From Acidobacteriota bacterium (GTDB lineage Bacteria; Acidobacteriota; Vicinamibacteria; Vicinamibacterales; JAKQTR01), in contig JAKQTR010000030.1 of assembly GCA_029562975.1 (NCBI GenBank), positions 186,001-250,000 of the forward strand: a DNA stretch of 64,000 nucleotides, read 5' to 3'. Made by a program: the position numbers and the translations under genes. Below are positions 8,282 through 15,497 of the stretch, piece after piece (the first letter of the stretch is position 1; every line of letters begins with the position of its first letter). Under the pieces are notes generated by a model, which worked only from the letters and a program-made list of their open reading frames with translations, made no database searches and was not told where the DNA came from.

Positions 8282-9073
8282 TTGCGCGGCGCCGCGGGGC
8301 GCGCGGCGGGGCTCGCCCGCGAGGCCCTCAGCGCCCTGGCGTCCGTCGTCATTGCGCCCGAGTGCGCGGCGTGCGGACGCGCACTCGAGCGGCCCGACCT
8401 CGGGGCCGTCTGCCCCGCCTGCTGGCAGGCCGTCCGCCGCTTCACTCCCCCGGTCTGCCCCGCGTGCGGGATATCCGTGTCGCCGCACGCGACCGGGCCA
8501 GCCGGCCCGTGCGAGGCCTGCCAATCGGGCGCGCGCGTCGTCTCGGCCGCGCGTGCCGTCGGCCCCTATGAAGGCCGCCTGCGCGAGATCATTCACGCCT
8601 GCAAGTACGAGCGGCGCCCCTCGCTCGCCGGCCCGCTCGCGACGCTGCTCCTCGAGGCGGGACGCGAGGTCCTGGACGGGGCCGATGTCGTGGTGCCGGT
8701 GCCGCTCCACTGGACACGCCGCCATCAGAGGGGATTCAACCAGGCCGAAGCCCTCGCGACCCGCCTCGGCGTTCCCGTCGCCCGGGCGCTCAGAAGGACC
8801 AGGCGCACCAGGCCGCAGGTCGAGTTGCCGGCCGGCGACCGCCACCGCAACGTCAGCGGGGCGTTCGGCCTCGCCCGGTGCGCCGGCGGGCCGCCGGGCC
8901 GAGTTCGCTGGCGCCGCGGCGCGCGGCCGCTCGCCGGCCGCATCGTCGTCCTCGTCGACGACGTGGCGACGACCGGCGCCACACTCGACGCCTGCGCTCG
9001 CGTCCTCCTGGAGGCGGGCGCTCGGGAGGTGCGGGCGCTCACGGCAGCCCGAGTCGCCTCGCCACGGCGGTAG
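8282..9073 (+). CDS. ComF family phosphoribosyltransferase-like protein
   Basis: About 263 residues from the TTG at 8282. Cysteine pairs CAACG, CPAC, CPACGIS and CEAC form the N-terminal zinc ribbon. A PRTase domain follows with VVPVPLHWTRRHQRGFNQAEALA, LRRTRRTRPQVEL and the PRPP loop VVLVDDVATTGAT. The family includes the competence protein ComFC; its substrate is unknown. The start is unsettled: a good GGAGG (8250-8254) sits seven bases before an in-frame ATC at 8261, no ATG or GTG is in frame between the rsfS stop and the ribbon, and TTG 8282 has no ribosome site. The 3' end overlaps tmk on the other strand by 35 bases. Confidence 0.9.
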   Translation: MRGAAGRAAGLAREALSALASVVIAPECAACGRALERPDLGAVCPACWQAVRRFTPPVCPACGISVSPHATGPAGPCEACQSGARVVSAARAVGPYEGRLREIIHACKYERRPSLAGPLATLLLEAGREVLDGADVVVPVPLHWTRRHQRGFNQAEALATRLGVPVARALRRTRRTRPQVELPAGDRHRNVSGAFGLARCAGGPPGRVRWRRGARPLAGRIVVLVDDVATTGATLDACARVLLEAGAREVRALTAARVASPRR

Positions 9074-9632
9074 CGACCTCGTCGGCGACGGCCTCGACCC
9101 CGCGCGCCGCGTCGATGACGACCCACAGGAGATCCGCTGCCTGCCGCAGGTAACTGGCCCGCACCCGAGCCAGCATGGAGAGATCGCGCTCGAACTTGTC
9201 CCGCCCGGTGGCCTTCCGCGCCGCGGCCACCTCGGGCGCGATGTCGAGCAGCACCGTCAGGTCGGGCTGCGGGAGGCAGACCTGGGCTGCGGTCAGCCAG
9301 CGCGGGTCGAGGCCCTGCGCCTCTCCGTAGGCCACGCTCGACGCGAGGTACCTGTCGCAAATCACGACCCGGCCCGCGGCAAGCCATCCCTGGATCGCCT
9401 GCTTCCGCTCGAAACGGTTCGCGATGAGCAGCAGTTGCAGCGTGTCGGGGCCGAAGTCCCGCTCCTGATGCAGGCCCTTCCAGATCTCGGCCCCGATCGG
9501 CGTGTCGTAATCCGGAAACGCCAGGGACTCGACCTCCCGGCCGCGCGCTTCGACCCATCGGCGCAGCAGGCGCGCCTGCGTTTCCTTGCCGCTCTGATCG
9601 AGGCCCTCGAAGACGATCAGCAGTCCGCTCAT
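9039..9632 (-). CDS. tmk: Thymidylate kinase
   Basis: 197 residues. The P-loop reads FEGLDQSGKETQ (8-19), a variant of the usual EGxDGxGKsT. CDRYLASSVAYGEAQGLD carries the DR(Y/H) motif and a LID-like arginine region (ARKATGRDKFERD) follows. It makes dTDP from dTMP. It lies convergent with comF (35-base overlap) and 83 bases downstream of lysA. Its C-terminus (ATAVARRLGLP) is encoded within the overlap. Confidence 0.93.
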   Translation of the reverse strand: MSGLLIVFEGLDQSGKETQARLLRRWVEARGREVESLAFPDYDTPIGAEIWKGLHQERDFGPDTLQLLLIANRFERKQAIQGWLAAGRVVICDRYLASSVAYGEAQGLDPRWLTAAQVCLPQPDLTVLLDIAPEVAAARKATGRDKFERDLSMLARVRASYLRQAADLLWVVIDAARGVEAVADEVATAVARRLGLP

Positions 9633-9715
9633 GAGAACCCGCCGGACGCCGGAAGCCAGAACCCCGAACCGGCATTCGGAGCGCCGAATCCTCGCCCCTG
9701 GTCCCGTGGCCCTGC

Positions 9716-10957
9716 TCAGACCTCGTGCCTGAACAAGTCCTCGTACGATTGCCGTTTGCGGACGATCTGCCAGCGCTCACCGTCCACGAGCACTTCCGCG
9801 GGCAGCCGCCGCCGGTTGTAGTTGGACGCCATGACGAATCCGTACGCCCCCGCGTCCAGCACGGCCACGAGGTCGCCCACCTCGACCGGCCCCAGTTCCC
9901 GGGCGTGCCCGAGCGTGTCGCCTGTTTCGCACAGCGGACCCACGACCTCGCACGGCGTCGCCGCTCCGCCGCGCGGCTCTACCTCGACGATTCGATGGTA
10001 CGCCTCGTACAGCATGGGCCTGATGAGTTCCGTCATGCCGGCATCGAGGATGACGAATCTCGGAGACCCGGGGTACGCCTTCGTGTCGGCGACGCGGCCC
10101 ACCAGGGCGCCCGCCTGTGCGACAAGGTACCGGCCCGGCTCGACGATCAGGCGGAGGCCCGTCTCCCGGACGGCGGGCAGGATGGCCGCGGCGTACTCGT
10201 CGACGCTGGGACCCGCTCCGCCCTCGTAGGGCACGCCCAGGCCGCCGCCAAGGTCGATGTGCTCGAGGGCAAGGCCCCAGTCCCTGGCTGCCCGGGCCAA
10301 GCCGGCGAGGAGGCCGGCCGCCCGCCCGAGCGGCGCGACGTCGAGGATCTGGGAGCCGAGGTGGACGTGCAGGCCCACCGGCTCGAGTCCCGGCATGCGC
10401 GCCATCTCCCGCAGGAGGCCGGCGGCGCACTCGATGGGAACGCCGAACTTGCTGAGCCGCGAGCCGGTCGAGATGTGCGCGTGAGTGTTCGGTGCGATGT
10501 CCGGATTGGCGCGCAGCGCCACTCGCGCCCGCACGCCCCGCCCGCGGGCGATGGCATCGATGCGCTCCGCCTCCCCGCCCGACTCGATGTTGATGGCGCC
10601 GACTCCAAGCGCGACGGCCCGCTCGAGTTCGTCCCGCGTCTTCCCGACGCCGGTGAAGACGATCTGCGGCGGCGAGAAGCCCGCACGCAGCGCCGCCTCG
10701 ATCTCCCCGCCCGAGTTCGCGTCGGCCCCGGCCCCCAGTTCGCGCAGCAAGGCCAGGAGCGCCAGCGCCGAGTTGGCCTTCAGGGCGAAGTGGATGGCGT
10801 GCGGCCAGGCGGCGAGCGCCCGGTCGAGGCTCGCGTACGCGGCCCGCACGCTCCCGGCGCTGTAGACGTACACGGGGGTCTCCGCCGCGCGCGCGATGTC
10901 GGCCACCGGGACGCCCTCGCACGCGAGCCGCCCGCCGCGGAAGCCAAATCCGGTCAC
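9716..10957 (-). CDS. lysA: Diaminopimelate decarboxylase
   Basis: 413 residues of a fold-III PLP enzyme. The PLP lysine is K60 in HFALKANSA; HVHLGSQI, LGGGLGVPY, EPGRYLVA and the partner-subunit GPLCETGDT motif are all present. It catalyses the last step of lysine synthesis, meso-DAP to lysine. The start is a GTG at 10957, and a TAAGAT box ends 9 bases before it with no ribosome site between, so the mRNA may be leaderless. It is divergent from the sigma-factor gene, and the two promoters occupy about 60 bases. Confidence 0.95.
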   Translation of the reverse strand: MTGFGFRGGRLACEGVPVADIARAAETPVYVYSAGSVRAAYASLDRALAAWPHAIHFALKANSALALLALLRELGAGADANSGGEIEAALRAGFSPPQIVFTGVGKTRDELERAVALGVGAINIESGGEAERIDAIARGRGVRARVALRANPDIAPNTHAHISTGSRLSKFGVPIECAAGLLREMARMPGLEPVGLHVHLGSQILDVAPLGRAAGLLAGLARAARDWGLALEHIDLGGGLGVPYEGGAGPSVDEYAAAILPAVRETGLRLIVEPGRYLVAQAGALVGRVADTKAYPGSPRFVILDAGMTELIRPMLYEAYHRIVEVEPRGGAATPCEVVGPLCETGDTLGHARELGPVEVGDLVAVLDAGAYGFVMASNYNRRRLPAEVLVDGERWQIVRKRQSYEDLFRHEV

Positions 10958-10966
10958 AGACCGGGC

Positions 10967-10972
10967 ATCTTA
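10967..10972 (-). promoter_or_regulatory. Probable -10 box of lysA
   Basis: TAAGAT on the minus strand ends 9 bases before the lysA GTG, placing the expected transcription start close to the start codon. No good -35 is visible at 16-18 bases. Confidence 0.35.
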
Positions 10973-10989
10973 CCCGACCTCCTCGGCGT

Positions 10990-11018
10990 TTGACACCCCC
11001 CGGCTCACGCGGTATTCT
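10990..11018 (+). promoter_or_regulatory. Sigma-70 type promoter of the ECF sigma operon
   Basis: A perfect TTGACA (10990-10995), exactly 17 bases, then TATTCT (11013-11018), ending 22 bases before the ATG at 11041. This is one of the clearest promoters in the window. It suggests that the operon is read by the housekeeping sigma rather than autoregulated by the ECF factor it encodes. Confidence 0.65.
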
Positions 11019-11040
11019 GCGGCGCTGTCTCGCTGACGAC

Positions 11041-11670
11041 ATGCCGCCAGAGCCGACCGCCCCGACGACGGACGTCAACGCGCTCATCGAGCGCTGCCTC
11101 CAGGGCGATCAGCAGGCCTGGGACGCCATCGTCCGCCTCCACTGGCGGCGGGTGTTCAACGTCGCCTACAAGTTCGTAGGCCGGCACGACGAAGCCGAGG
11201 ACTTGACGCAGGACGTGTTCCTCAAGGTCTACCGGTCGCTCGGCACGTTCGACCGCCGCGCCAACTTCCAGACCTGGCTTATCAGCGTGAGCCGCAACCT
11301 GTGCATCGATCACTACCGCAGCGTCCGCAAGGAGCGGGAGACGATCGACCGGGACGTGAACGCCGACGACTTGTCGCCGGTCTCGAGGGAAGTCAACCCG
11401 CTCGTGGCCCTCGAGCGCCGCGACCTCGCACGGGAGCTGCGCCGCGCCCTCGACGAGCTGCCAAGGGCGCTGCGCGCGGCGGTCGTGATGCGGGACCTCC
11501 AGGATCTCTCCTACCAGGAGATCGCCGACCGGCTGGGCCTGCCTGAAGGCACGGTGAAGTCCCGAATCAACCGCGGCCGGCACGAACTCGCGCGCCAGAT
11601 CACGCGTCTCAGAGAAGAGGACCAGGCCAGAGGGGCCGCGCCCCGCCAGGCCGGGGTGTCCGGAGCATGA
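11041..11670 (+). CDS. RNA polymerase ECF sigma factor (RpoE-like)
   Basis: 209 residues. Region 2 is about 12-95 (CLQGDQQAWDAIVRLHW, GRHDEAEDLTQDVFLKVYRS, FQTWLISVSRNLCIDHYR). Region 4 is about 135-185 (ELPRALRAAVVMRDLQ, LSYQEIADRLGLPEGTVKSR). The ATG is preceded by a consensus promoter and short leader. No transmembrane anti-sigma factor follows, which is the usual partner. Instead a STAS protein overlaps its stop codon (ATGA), so regulation may run through partner switching, or the factor may be controlled by its own expression. Target genes cannot be told from this sequence. Confidence 0.93.
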   Translation: MPPEPTAPTTDVNALIERCLQGDQQAWDAIVRLHWRRVFNVAYKFVGRHDEAEDLTQDVFLKVYRSLGTFDRRANFQTWLISVSRNLCIDHYRSVRKERETIDRDVNADDLSPVSREVNPLVALERRDLARELRRALDELPRALRAAVVMRDLQDLSYQEIADRLGLPEGTVKSRINRGRHELARQITRLREEDQARGAAPRQAGVSGA

Positions 11671-12014
11671 GCATGACGCTGACCATCGACCACGTTCGGG
11701 GCGTCGCCGTCGTCCGCGTCGCCGAGAGCCGGCTGATGTACCCGCTGCTCTCCGATTTCGCGGCGGCGGTGGGCGGCCTCGTGGCCGCCGGCACCCCCAA
11801 GGTGATCATCGATCTCTCGCCCGTCGTCTACATCGACAGCGCCACCATCGGCTGCCTGATGGATCTCTACCGCCAGGCCGCGGCGGCCGGCGGGTCGCTG
11901 AAGCTCGCTGGTGTGCAGCGGCGGGTGGAGACGATGCTGACGATGACCGGCGCGCACAACTTCATCCAGTTGTTCGCCGACGAGGCGGCCGCGCTCGCCA
12001 GCTTCGAGGGGTAG
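11667..12014 (+). CDS. STAS-domain protein (anti-sigma factor antagonist type)
   Basis: 115 residues forming one STAS domain: VRGVAVVRVAESRLMYPLLSD, KVIIDLSPVVYIDSATIGCL and LKLAGVQRRVETMLTMTG. In SpoIIAA/RsbV proteins the serine of the DS motif is phosphorylated by an anti-sigma kinase; here it is Ser58 in IDSATIG. Its start overlaps the sigma gene stop by four bases, so the two are coupled. No RsbW/SpoIIAB-type kinase gene is in the window, and the only phosphatase-like sequence nearby is a broken gene at 13857. Confidence 0.9.
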   Translation: MSMTLTIDHVRGVAVVRVAESRLMYPLLSDFAAAVGGLVAAGTPKVIIDLSPVVYIDSATIGCLMDLYRQAAAAGGSLKLAGVQRRVETMLTMTGAHNFIQLFADEAAALASFEG

Positions 12015-12016
12015 CC

Positions 12017-12286
12017 ATGCGGACGATCAAGACGACCACCGGCGCGGACATCCCCCTCGACGGCGACCTGCTGACCGTCATGGAGACCCTCTTCCAGGAA
12101 GTGACGGCGCGGCGGGAGCTCGAGCGGTCGTTCGACGACATGGTGCGGGAGATCCAGCACCTCGTCGGCCAGATGACCGAGGCGGAGCGGGAAGCGTACC
12201 TGCGGGAGAGCCTGTTCCTGAACACCGTCACCTACGAGAACGAACGCCTCGGCGCCTACATGCGCAGGCTGGGCCAGGGCGCGTAG
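12017..12286 (+). CDS. Small helical protein of unknown function
   Basis: 89 residues, two bases after the STAS stop. It is rich in Glu, Arg and Leu with a predicted long amphipathic helical middle (VMETLFQEVTARRELERSF, VREIQHLVGQMTEAEREAYL) and no cysteine, signal or membrane segment. No family is recognised. Position between the STAS gene and the radical SAM gene, in the same direction and with almost no spacing, makes it likely to be an operon member, possibly an adaptor for either neighbour. Confidence 0.75.
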   Translation: MRTIKTTTGADIPLDGDLLTVMETLFQEVTARRELERSFDDMVREIQHLVGQMTEAEREAYLRESLFLNTVTYENERLGAYMRRLGQGA

Positions 12287-12305
12287 GCGGACGGCGCGTC
12301 TGCCG

Positions 12306-13667
12306 ATGGGGCTCGCCCACCTCGCCACGCGGTTCACGTGCTCCTGGCCGTGGAGCACACTGGTTCTGCTCTGCGACGGCCGGGTGGTGTGCGGCTGCGC
12401 CGATCCGTACGCCGCGCGCGTCGTGGGCGATGCGCGGACCTCCACGCTGCACGAAATCTGGACCGGGGCGCCGATGGCCGCGCTGCGGGCCGGCCTGAAC
12501 GGCGGCGGCGCCGCCTTCTGCGGTGACTGTCCGCTGAAGCTCCCCCTCGGCGACGGCGACGCCCCGCCGCAGCGCGGCCTCGACGTCCCACCGCAGCCGT
12601 CGCGCCTCTACGTCGAGTGCACCGCCGCCTGCAACATCTCGTGCTTCAAGGCCTGCTGCGCGCCTGAAACCGGCATTACCCGCACGCGGCAGGCGGGCAT
12701 GCTCGATGCCGGCCTGTTCGGGCGCGTGCTCGACGAAGCCGGCCCCTTCCTCGGCCGCATCGACTTCTTCAACTACGGCGAGGCCTTCCTCCACAAGCGC
12801 GCCGTCGAGATGTGCGAACGCGTGAAGCGCGACTTCCCGCACATCTATCTCTACACGAGCACCAACGGCCTGGCGCTCGGCGAGGAGTCCGCGCGGCGGC
12901 TCGCGCGGTCGGGCATCGACGAGGTCACCTTCTCCATCGACGGCGCCTCGCAGGCCACCTACGAGCGCTACCGCCGGCGCGGGCGCTTCGAGACCGCCAT
13001 CGCCAACCTGCGCGCGATGGCCGCCGAGAAGCGCGCCGCGGGCCGGGACGTGCCCGTGCTGAACTGGCGCTACATCCTCTTCGAGTGGAACGACAGCGAC
13101 GAGGAGATGCAGCGCGCGCGGGACCTGGCGGCCGAGATTGGCGTCGATCGCCTGGCCTGGGAGATCACCGATCATCCGGAGGAGGCGTTCTCGCGCCGGT
13201 TCGCGCCCGGAACAGCCGAGCACCAGCGCATCCGCCACGAGATCTGGGACACGAGCAACCTCGGCAACGCCATCCCCGGGGCGACCCCGCGGGCCCGCAT
13301 CGAGGTGGCGCCGATGGTCCCCGGCCTGCCGCTCTTCGCCAGGCGCGGCCGGCTCTTCGCCGTGCGCACGCGCGTCCACAACCTCTCCACCCGGCCCTTC
13401 CCGCGCGAAGCCAGCTACGGCCGCCGGCTCGTCCGCCTCGGCGCCCAGCTCTGCGACGCCTCCGGGATCGTGCTCGACCGCGACCACGCCCGGGCGTGGC
13501 TGCCACGCCCAATCGGCCCCGGCGAGCAGGTGGCCGTGCCCATCGAAGTGCTGGCCCCGCCGCAGCCCGGACGCTACCAGCTCAAGTTCGACCTGGTCAG
13601 CGAAGGCATCGACTGGTTCGAAGCCTGCGGATCCGACACGACCCTCAGGCCCCTCGTCGTGCTCTGA
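12306..13667 (+). CDS. Radical SAM protein with N-terminal SPASM-like region and C-terminal Ig-like domain
   Basis: 453 residues. Residues 10-80 look like a SPASM/twitch cysteine domain (CSWPW, DGRVVCGC, TLHEIW, FCGDCP; Cys 12, 23, 29, 31, 72, 75), normally found after the radical SAM barrel. The barrel starts near 100; its cluster motif is C109-x3-C113-x3-C117 with extra C105 and C118, not the usual CX3CX2C. FNYGEAFLH, TNGLALG and VTFSIDGAS fit later strands of a radical SAM/SPASM enzyme. Residues about 330-453 form a beta-rich domain (VRTRVHNLSTRPFPREA, PGEQVAVPIEVLAPPQPGRYQLKFDL) of the type fused to envelope or polysaccharide proteins. The substrate is unknown. It lies 19 bases after the small helical gene and ends the sigma/STAS run. 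Confidence 0.85.
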   Translation: MGLAHLATRFTCSWPWSTLVLLCDGRVVCGCADPYAARVVGDARTSTLHEIWTGAPMAALRAGLNGGGAAFCGDCPLKLPLGDGDAPPQRGLDVPPQPSRLYVECTAACNISCFKACCAPETGITRTRQAGMLDAGLFGRVLDEAGPFLGRIDFFNYGEAFLHKRAVEMCERVKRDFPHIYLYTSTNGLALGEESARRLARSGIDEVTFSIDGASQATYERYRRRGRFETAIANLRAMAAEKRAAGRDVPVLNWRYILFEWNDSDEEMQRARDLAAEIGVDRLAWEITDHPEEAFSRRFAPGTAEHQRIRHEIWDTSNLGNAIPGATPRARIEVAPMVPGLPLFARRGRLFAVRTRVHNLSTRPFPREASYGRRLVRLGAQLCDASGIVLDRDHARAWLPRPIGPGEQVAVPIEVLAPPQPGRYQLKFDLVSEGIDWFEACGSDTTLRPLVVL

Positions 13668-13856
13668 CCGCCCCTCGCGAGACGAGCCGTCGAAGGGGAG
13701 CCGCCAGCCGCCAGTGAATCTGAAAACACTGGTCGGTAATTGAGCCCACCAGGAAGGACGAGTCACCCGGGGCGCCTGGCCCCGCCGCTCGCGTCGTGCC
13801 GCCGGCAGCAGCTGGGATCGTGCCGCCCTCGTCCAGGCGAGCCAGAAGCGAACGCC

Positions 13857-14288
13857 ATGTCCGACGAGTCCCGGGTCGAGCGGCCGCTCTCGCCGTTTCC
13901 CGTCGACGGCTTCTTGAAGGATCTCCTCGAGTGGGTGGCGGAAGGCGTGGTGGCGGCAGACGGCCGACGCCGTCATCGTGACCGACCGAAACGGCGTGAT
14001 CGAGCACGTGAACCCGGCGGTCGAGCGCATGACCGGCTTCGCGCCCAAGGACCTGACCGACGTCCGCGCCGCGCTGAAGCGGGCAAGCAAGCTGAGCCTG
14101 GCCCGCCGGGTGCAGCAGCGGATGTACCCCGGGCCGCCGCCCCAGGGCAGCGGCTGCGACGTTGCCGGCGCCGCCATTCCGGCCGATGAAACGTCAGGAG
14201 GATCCGCGACGCGGCGCGGCAGCAGATGCCGATGCGGCAGCCGGACGACATGACGATGCTGGTGTGCGGGCTGTGCCCGGAGAGCTGA
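13857..14288 (+). pseudogene. Decayed PAS - PP2C (RsbU/SpoIIE-like) phosphatase gene
   Basis: Three pieces in different frames resemble one protein. From the ATG at 13857 comes FLKDLLEWVAEGVVAAD, a typical approach to a PAS domain. After a frameshift near 13960 the other frame reads AVIVTDRNGVIEHVNPAVER and MTGFAPKDL (PAS core). This jumps, without the rest of the PAS domain, to LARRVQQRMYPGPPP and DVAGAAIPADETSGG, the opening of RsbU-type phosphatases. After another frame change at about 14200, the end RQPDDMTMLVCGL matches the last strand of the same fold, stopping at 14288. The metal-binding middle is missing, so it cannot be active. Its place beside a sigma factor and STAS protein fits a lost regulator of that system. 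Confidence 0.7.
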
Positions 14289-14400
14289 CAGCCGGCACGC
14301 CCCCGCCTGCGGCCAGCCCCGCGCGGCGGCAGGGCCGCACGCGCCGCGCCGGCACCTGCGGCCCTGTCACCTGGAGGAGGAGGATGAGCGGACGGGGCGA

Positions 14401-15300
14401 CTAACCGGCCTTCACCGGCACGGCCGCCGGCGCGAACGCCGGGGCCTGTTCGGGCACCAGCTCCACGAGCTTCCACGCGTCACGCTCCTCGAGGATCCGC
14501 TTCGCGAAAGCCGTGTGCAGCGCGTGGCCGGCCCGATGGGCCACCAGGTGCCCGATGATCGGGTGCCCGACGAGCGACAGATCGCCGATGGCATCCAGGA
14601 TCTTGTGGCGCACGAACTCGTCGTCGTAGCGCAGCTGGTTGTTCAGCACGCCGGTCTCGCTCAGCACGATCGCGTTTTCGAGCGACCCGCCAAGCGCCAG
14701 GCCTTGCTGACGCAGCAGCTCGACCTCGTTCAGGAACCCGAACGTCCGGGCCGGCGCGATGCCGTCCACGAACGCGCCCTCGTTGACGCGCAGCGTGTGC
14801 GACTGGTGGCGCAGGAGCGGGTGGTCGAAGCTGATGCTGTAGGTGACCTTGAAGTAGTCCGACGGGTAGAGCGACATCAGTTTGTCGCCCCGCGACACGG
14901 TGATGGGCCGCAGCACCTTCAAGTAGCGCCGCGGCGCCGGCAGCGTCCGCAGACCGGCTTCCTGGATGAGGTACACAAACGGCGCCGAACTCCCGTCCAT
15001 GACGGGAACCTCGCGGTGGTCGATCTCGACCACGGCGTTGTCCAAGCCCAGGCAGGTCATCGCAGCCAGCAGGTGCTCGACCGTCTCGACGACCGCCCCG
15101 TCGCGCGTCAACCCTGTGGCGTGGTTCGTCCCGCTCACATGCGCCACCGACGCGGGAATCTCCACGCCAAGGTCCGTGCGGCGGAACCGGATGCCGGAGT
15201 CCGCGGGAGCAGGCTTGAGCGTCAGCGTGACTTTCTGACCGGAATGGAGTCCGATGCCGGCGCACGTGACCTGGCGCCGTAGTGTCCGTTGAAAGGCCAT
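14401..15300 (-). CDS. lpxC: UDP-3-O-acyl-N-acetylglucosamine deacetylase
   Basis: 299 residues. The zinc and catalytic residues are visible: His76 in TVEHLLAA, His232 and Asp236 in RHKILDAIGDL, and His259 in HRAGHAL, matching H79, H238, D242 and H265 of the E. coli enzyme. It starts QRTLRRQVTCAGIGLHSG, as in the family. LpxC catalyses the committed step of lipid A synthesis, showing that this organism builds a lipid A outer membrane. The ATG is at 15300; a promoter-like pair lies 90-115 bases upstream. Confidence 0.97.
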   Translation of the reverse strand: MAFQRTLRRQVTCAGIGLHSGQKVTLTLKPAPADSGIRFRRTDLGVEIPASVAHVSGTNHATGLTRDGAVVETVEHLLAAMTCLGLDNAVVEIDHREVPVMDGSSAPFVYLIQEAGLRTLPAPRRYLKVLRPITVSRGDKLMSLYPSDYFKVTYSISFDHPLLRHQSHTLRVNEGAFVDGIAPARTFGFLNEVELLRQQGLALGGSLENAIVLSETGVLNNQLRYDDEFVRHKILDAIGDLSLVGHPIIGHLVAHRAGHALHTAFAKRILEERDAWKLVELVPEQAPAFAPAAVPVKAG

Positions 15301-15387
15301 GATCCTCTCGTCGGTTCAGGAGCTAGAACCGCCCTCTACTACGCAAACTCCATACCGGCATGGATCCTGTCGCACGGAGTCAAGTAA

Positions 15388-15415
15388 GTCATATTGATAT
15401 CAACAGTTAAGTCAA
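15388..15415 (-). promoter_or_regulatory. Probable lpxC promoter
   Basis: In an unusually AT-rich patch, the minus strand has TTGACT (15410-15415), 16 bases, then TATGAC (15388-15393), giving a leader of about 80 bases before lpxC. Low AT content elsewhere makes this the best candidate in the 197-base lpxC-uvrA gap. Confidence 0.4.
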
Positions 15416-15497
15416 CACGCTCTCGTTTCGGACGACTTCCACTCGACCGCTAGTGCAGTCAATCAGACACACCACGCCGCCCCTTAAACGTGGTAAT

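Noticed and set aside
14385-14405. A strong GGAGGAGGAGG and ATG followed by six codons and a stop before lpxC
   Set aside because: Too short to support as a gene; it may be the cut 5' end of a lost gene but there is no further evidence.
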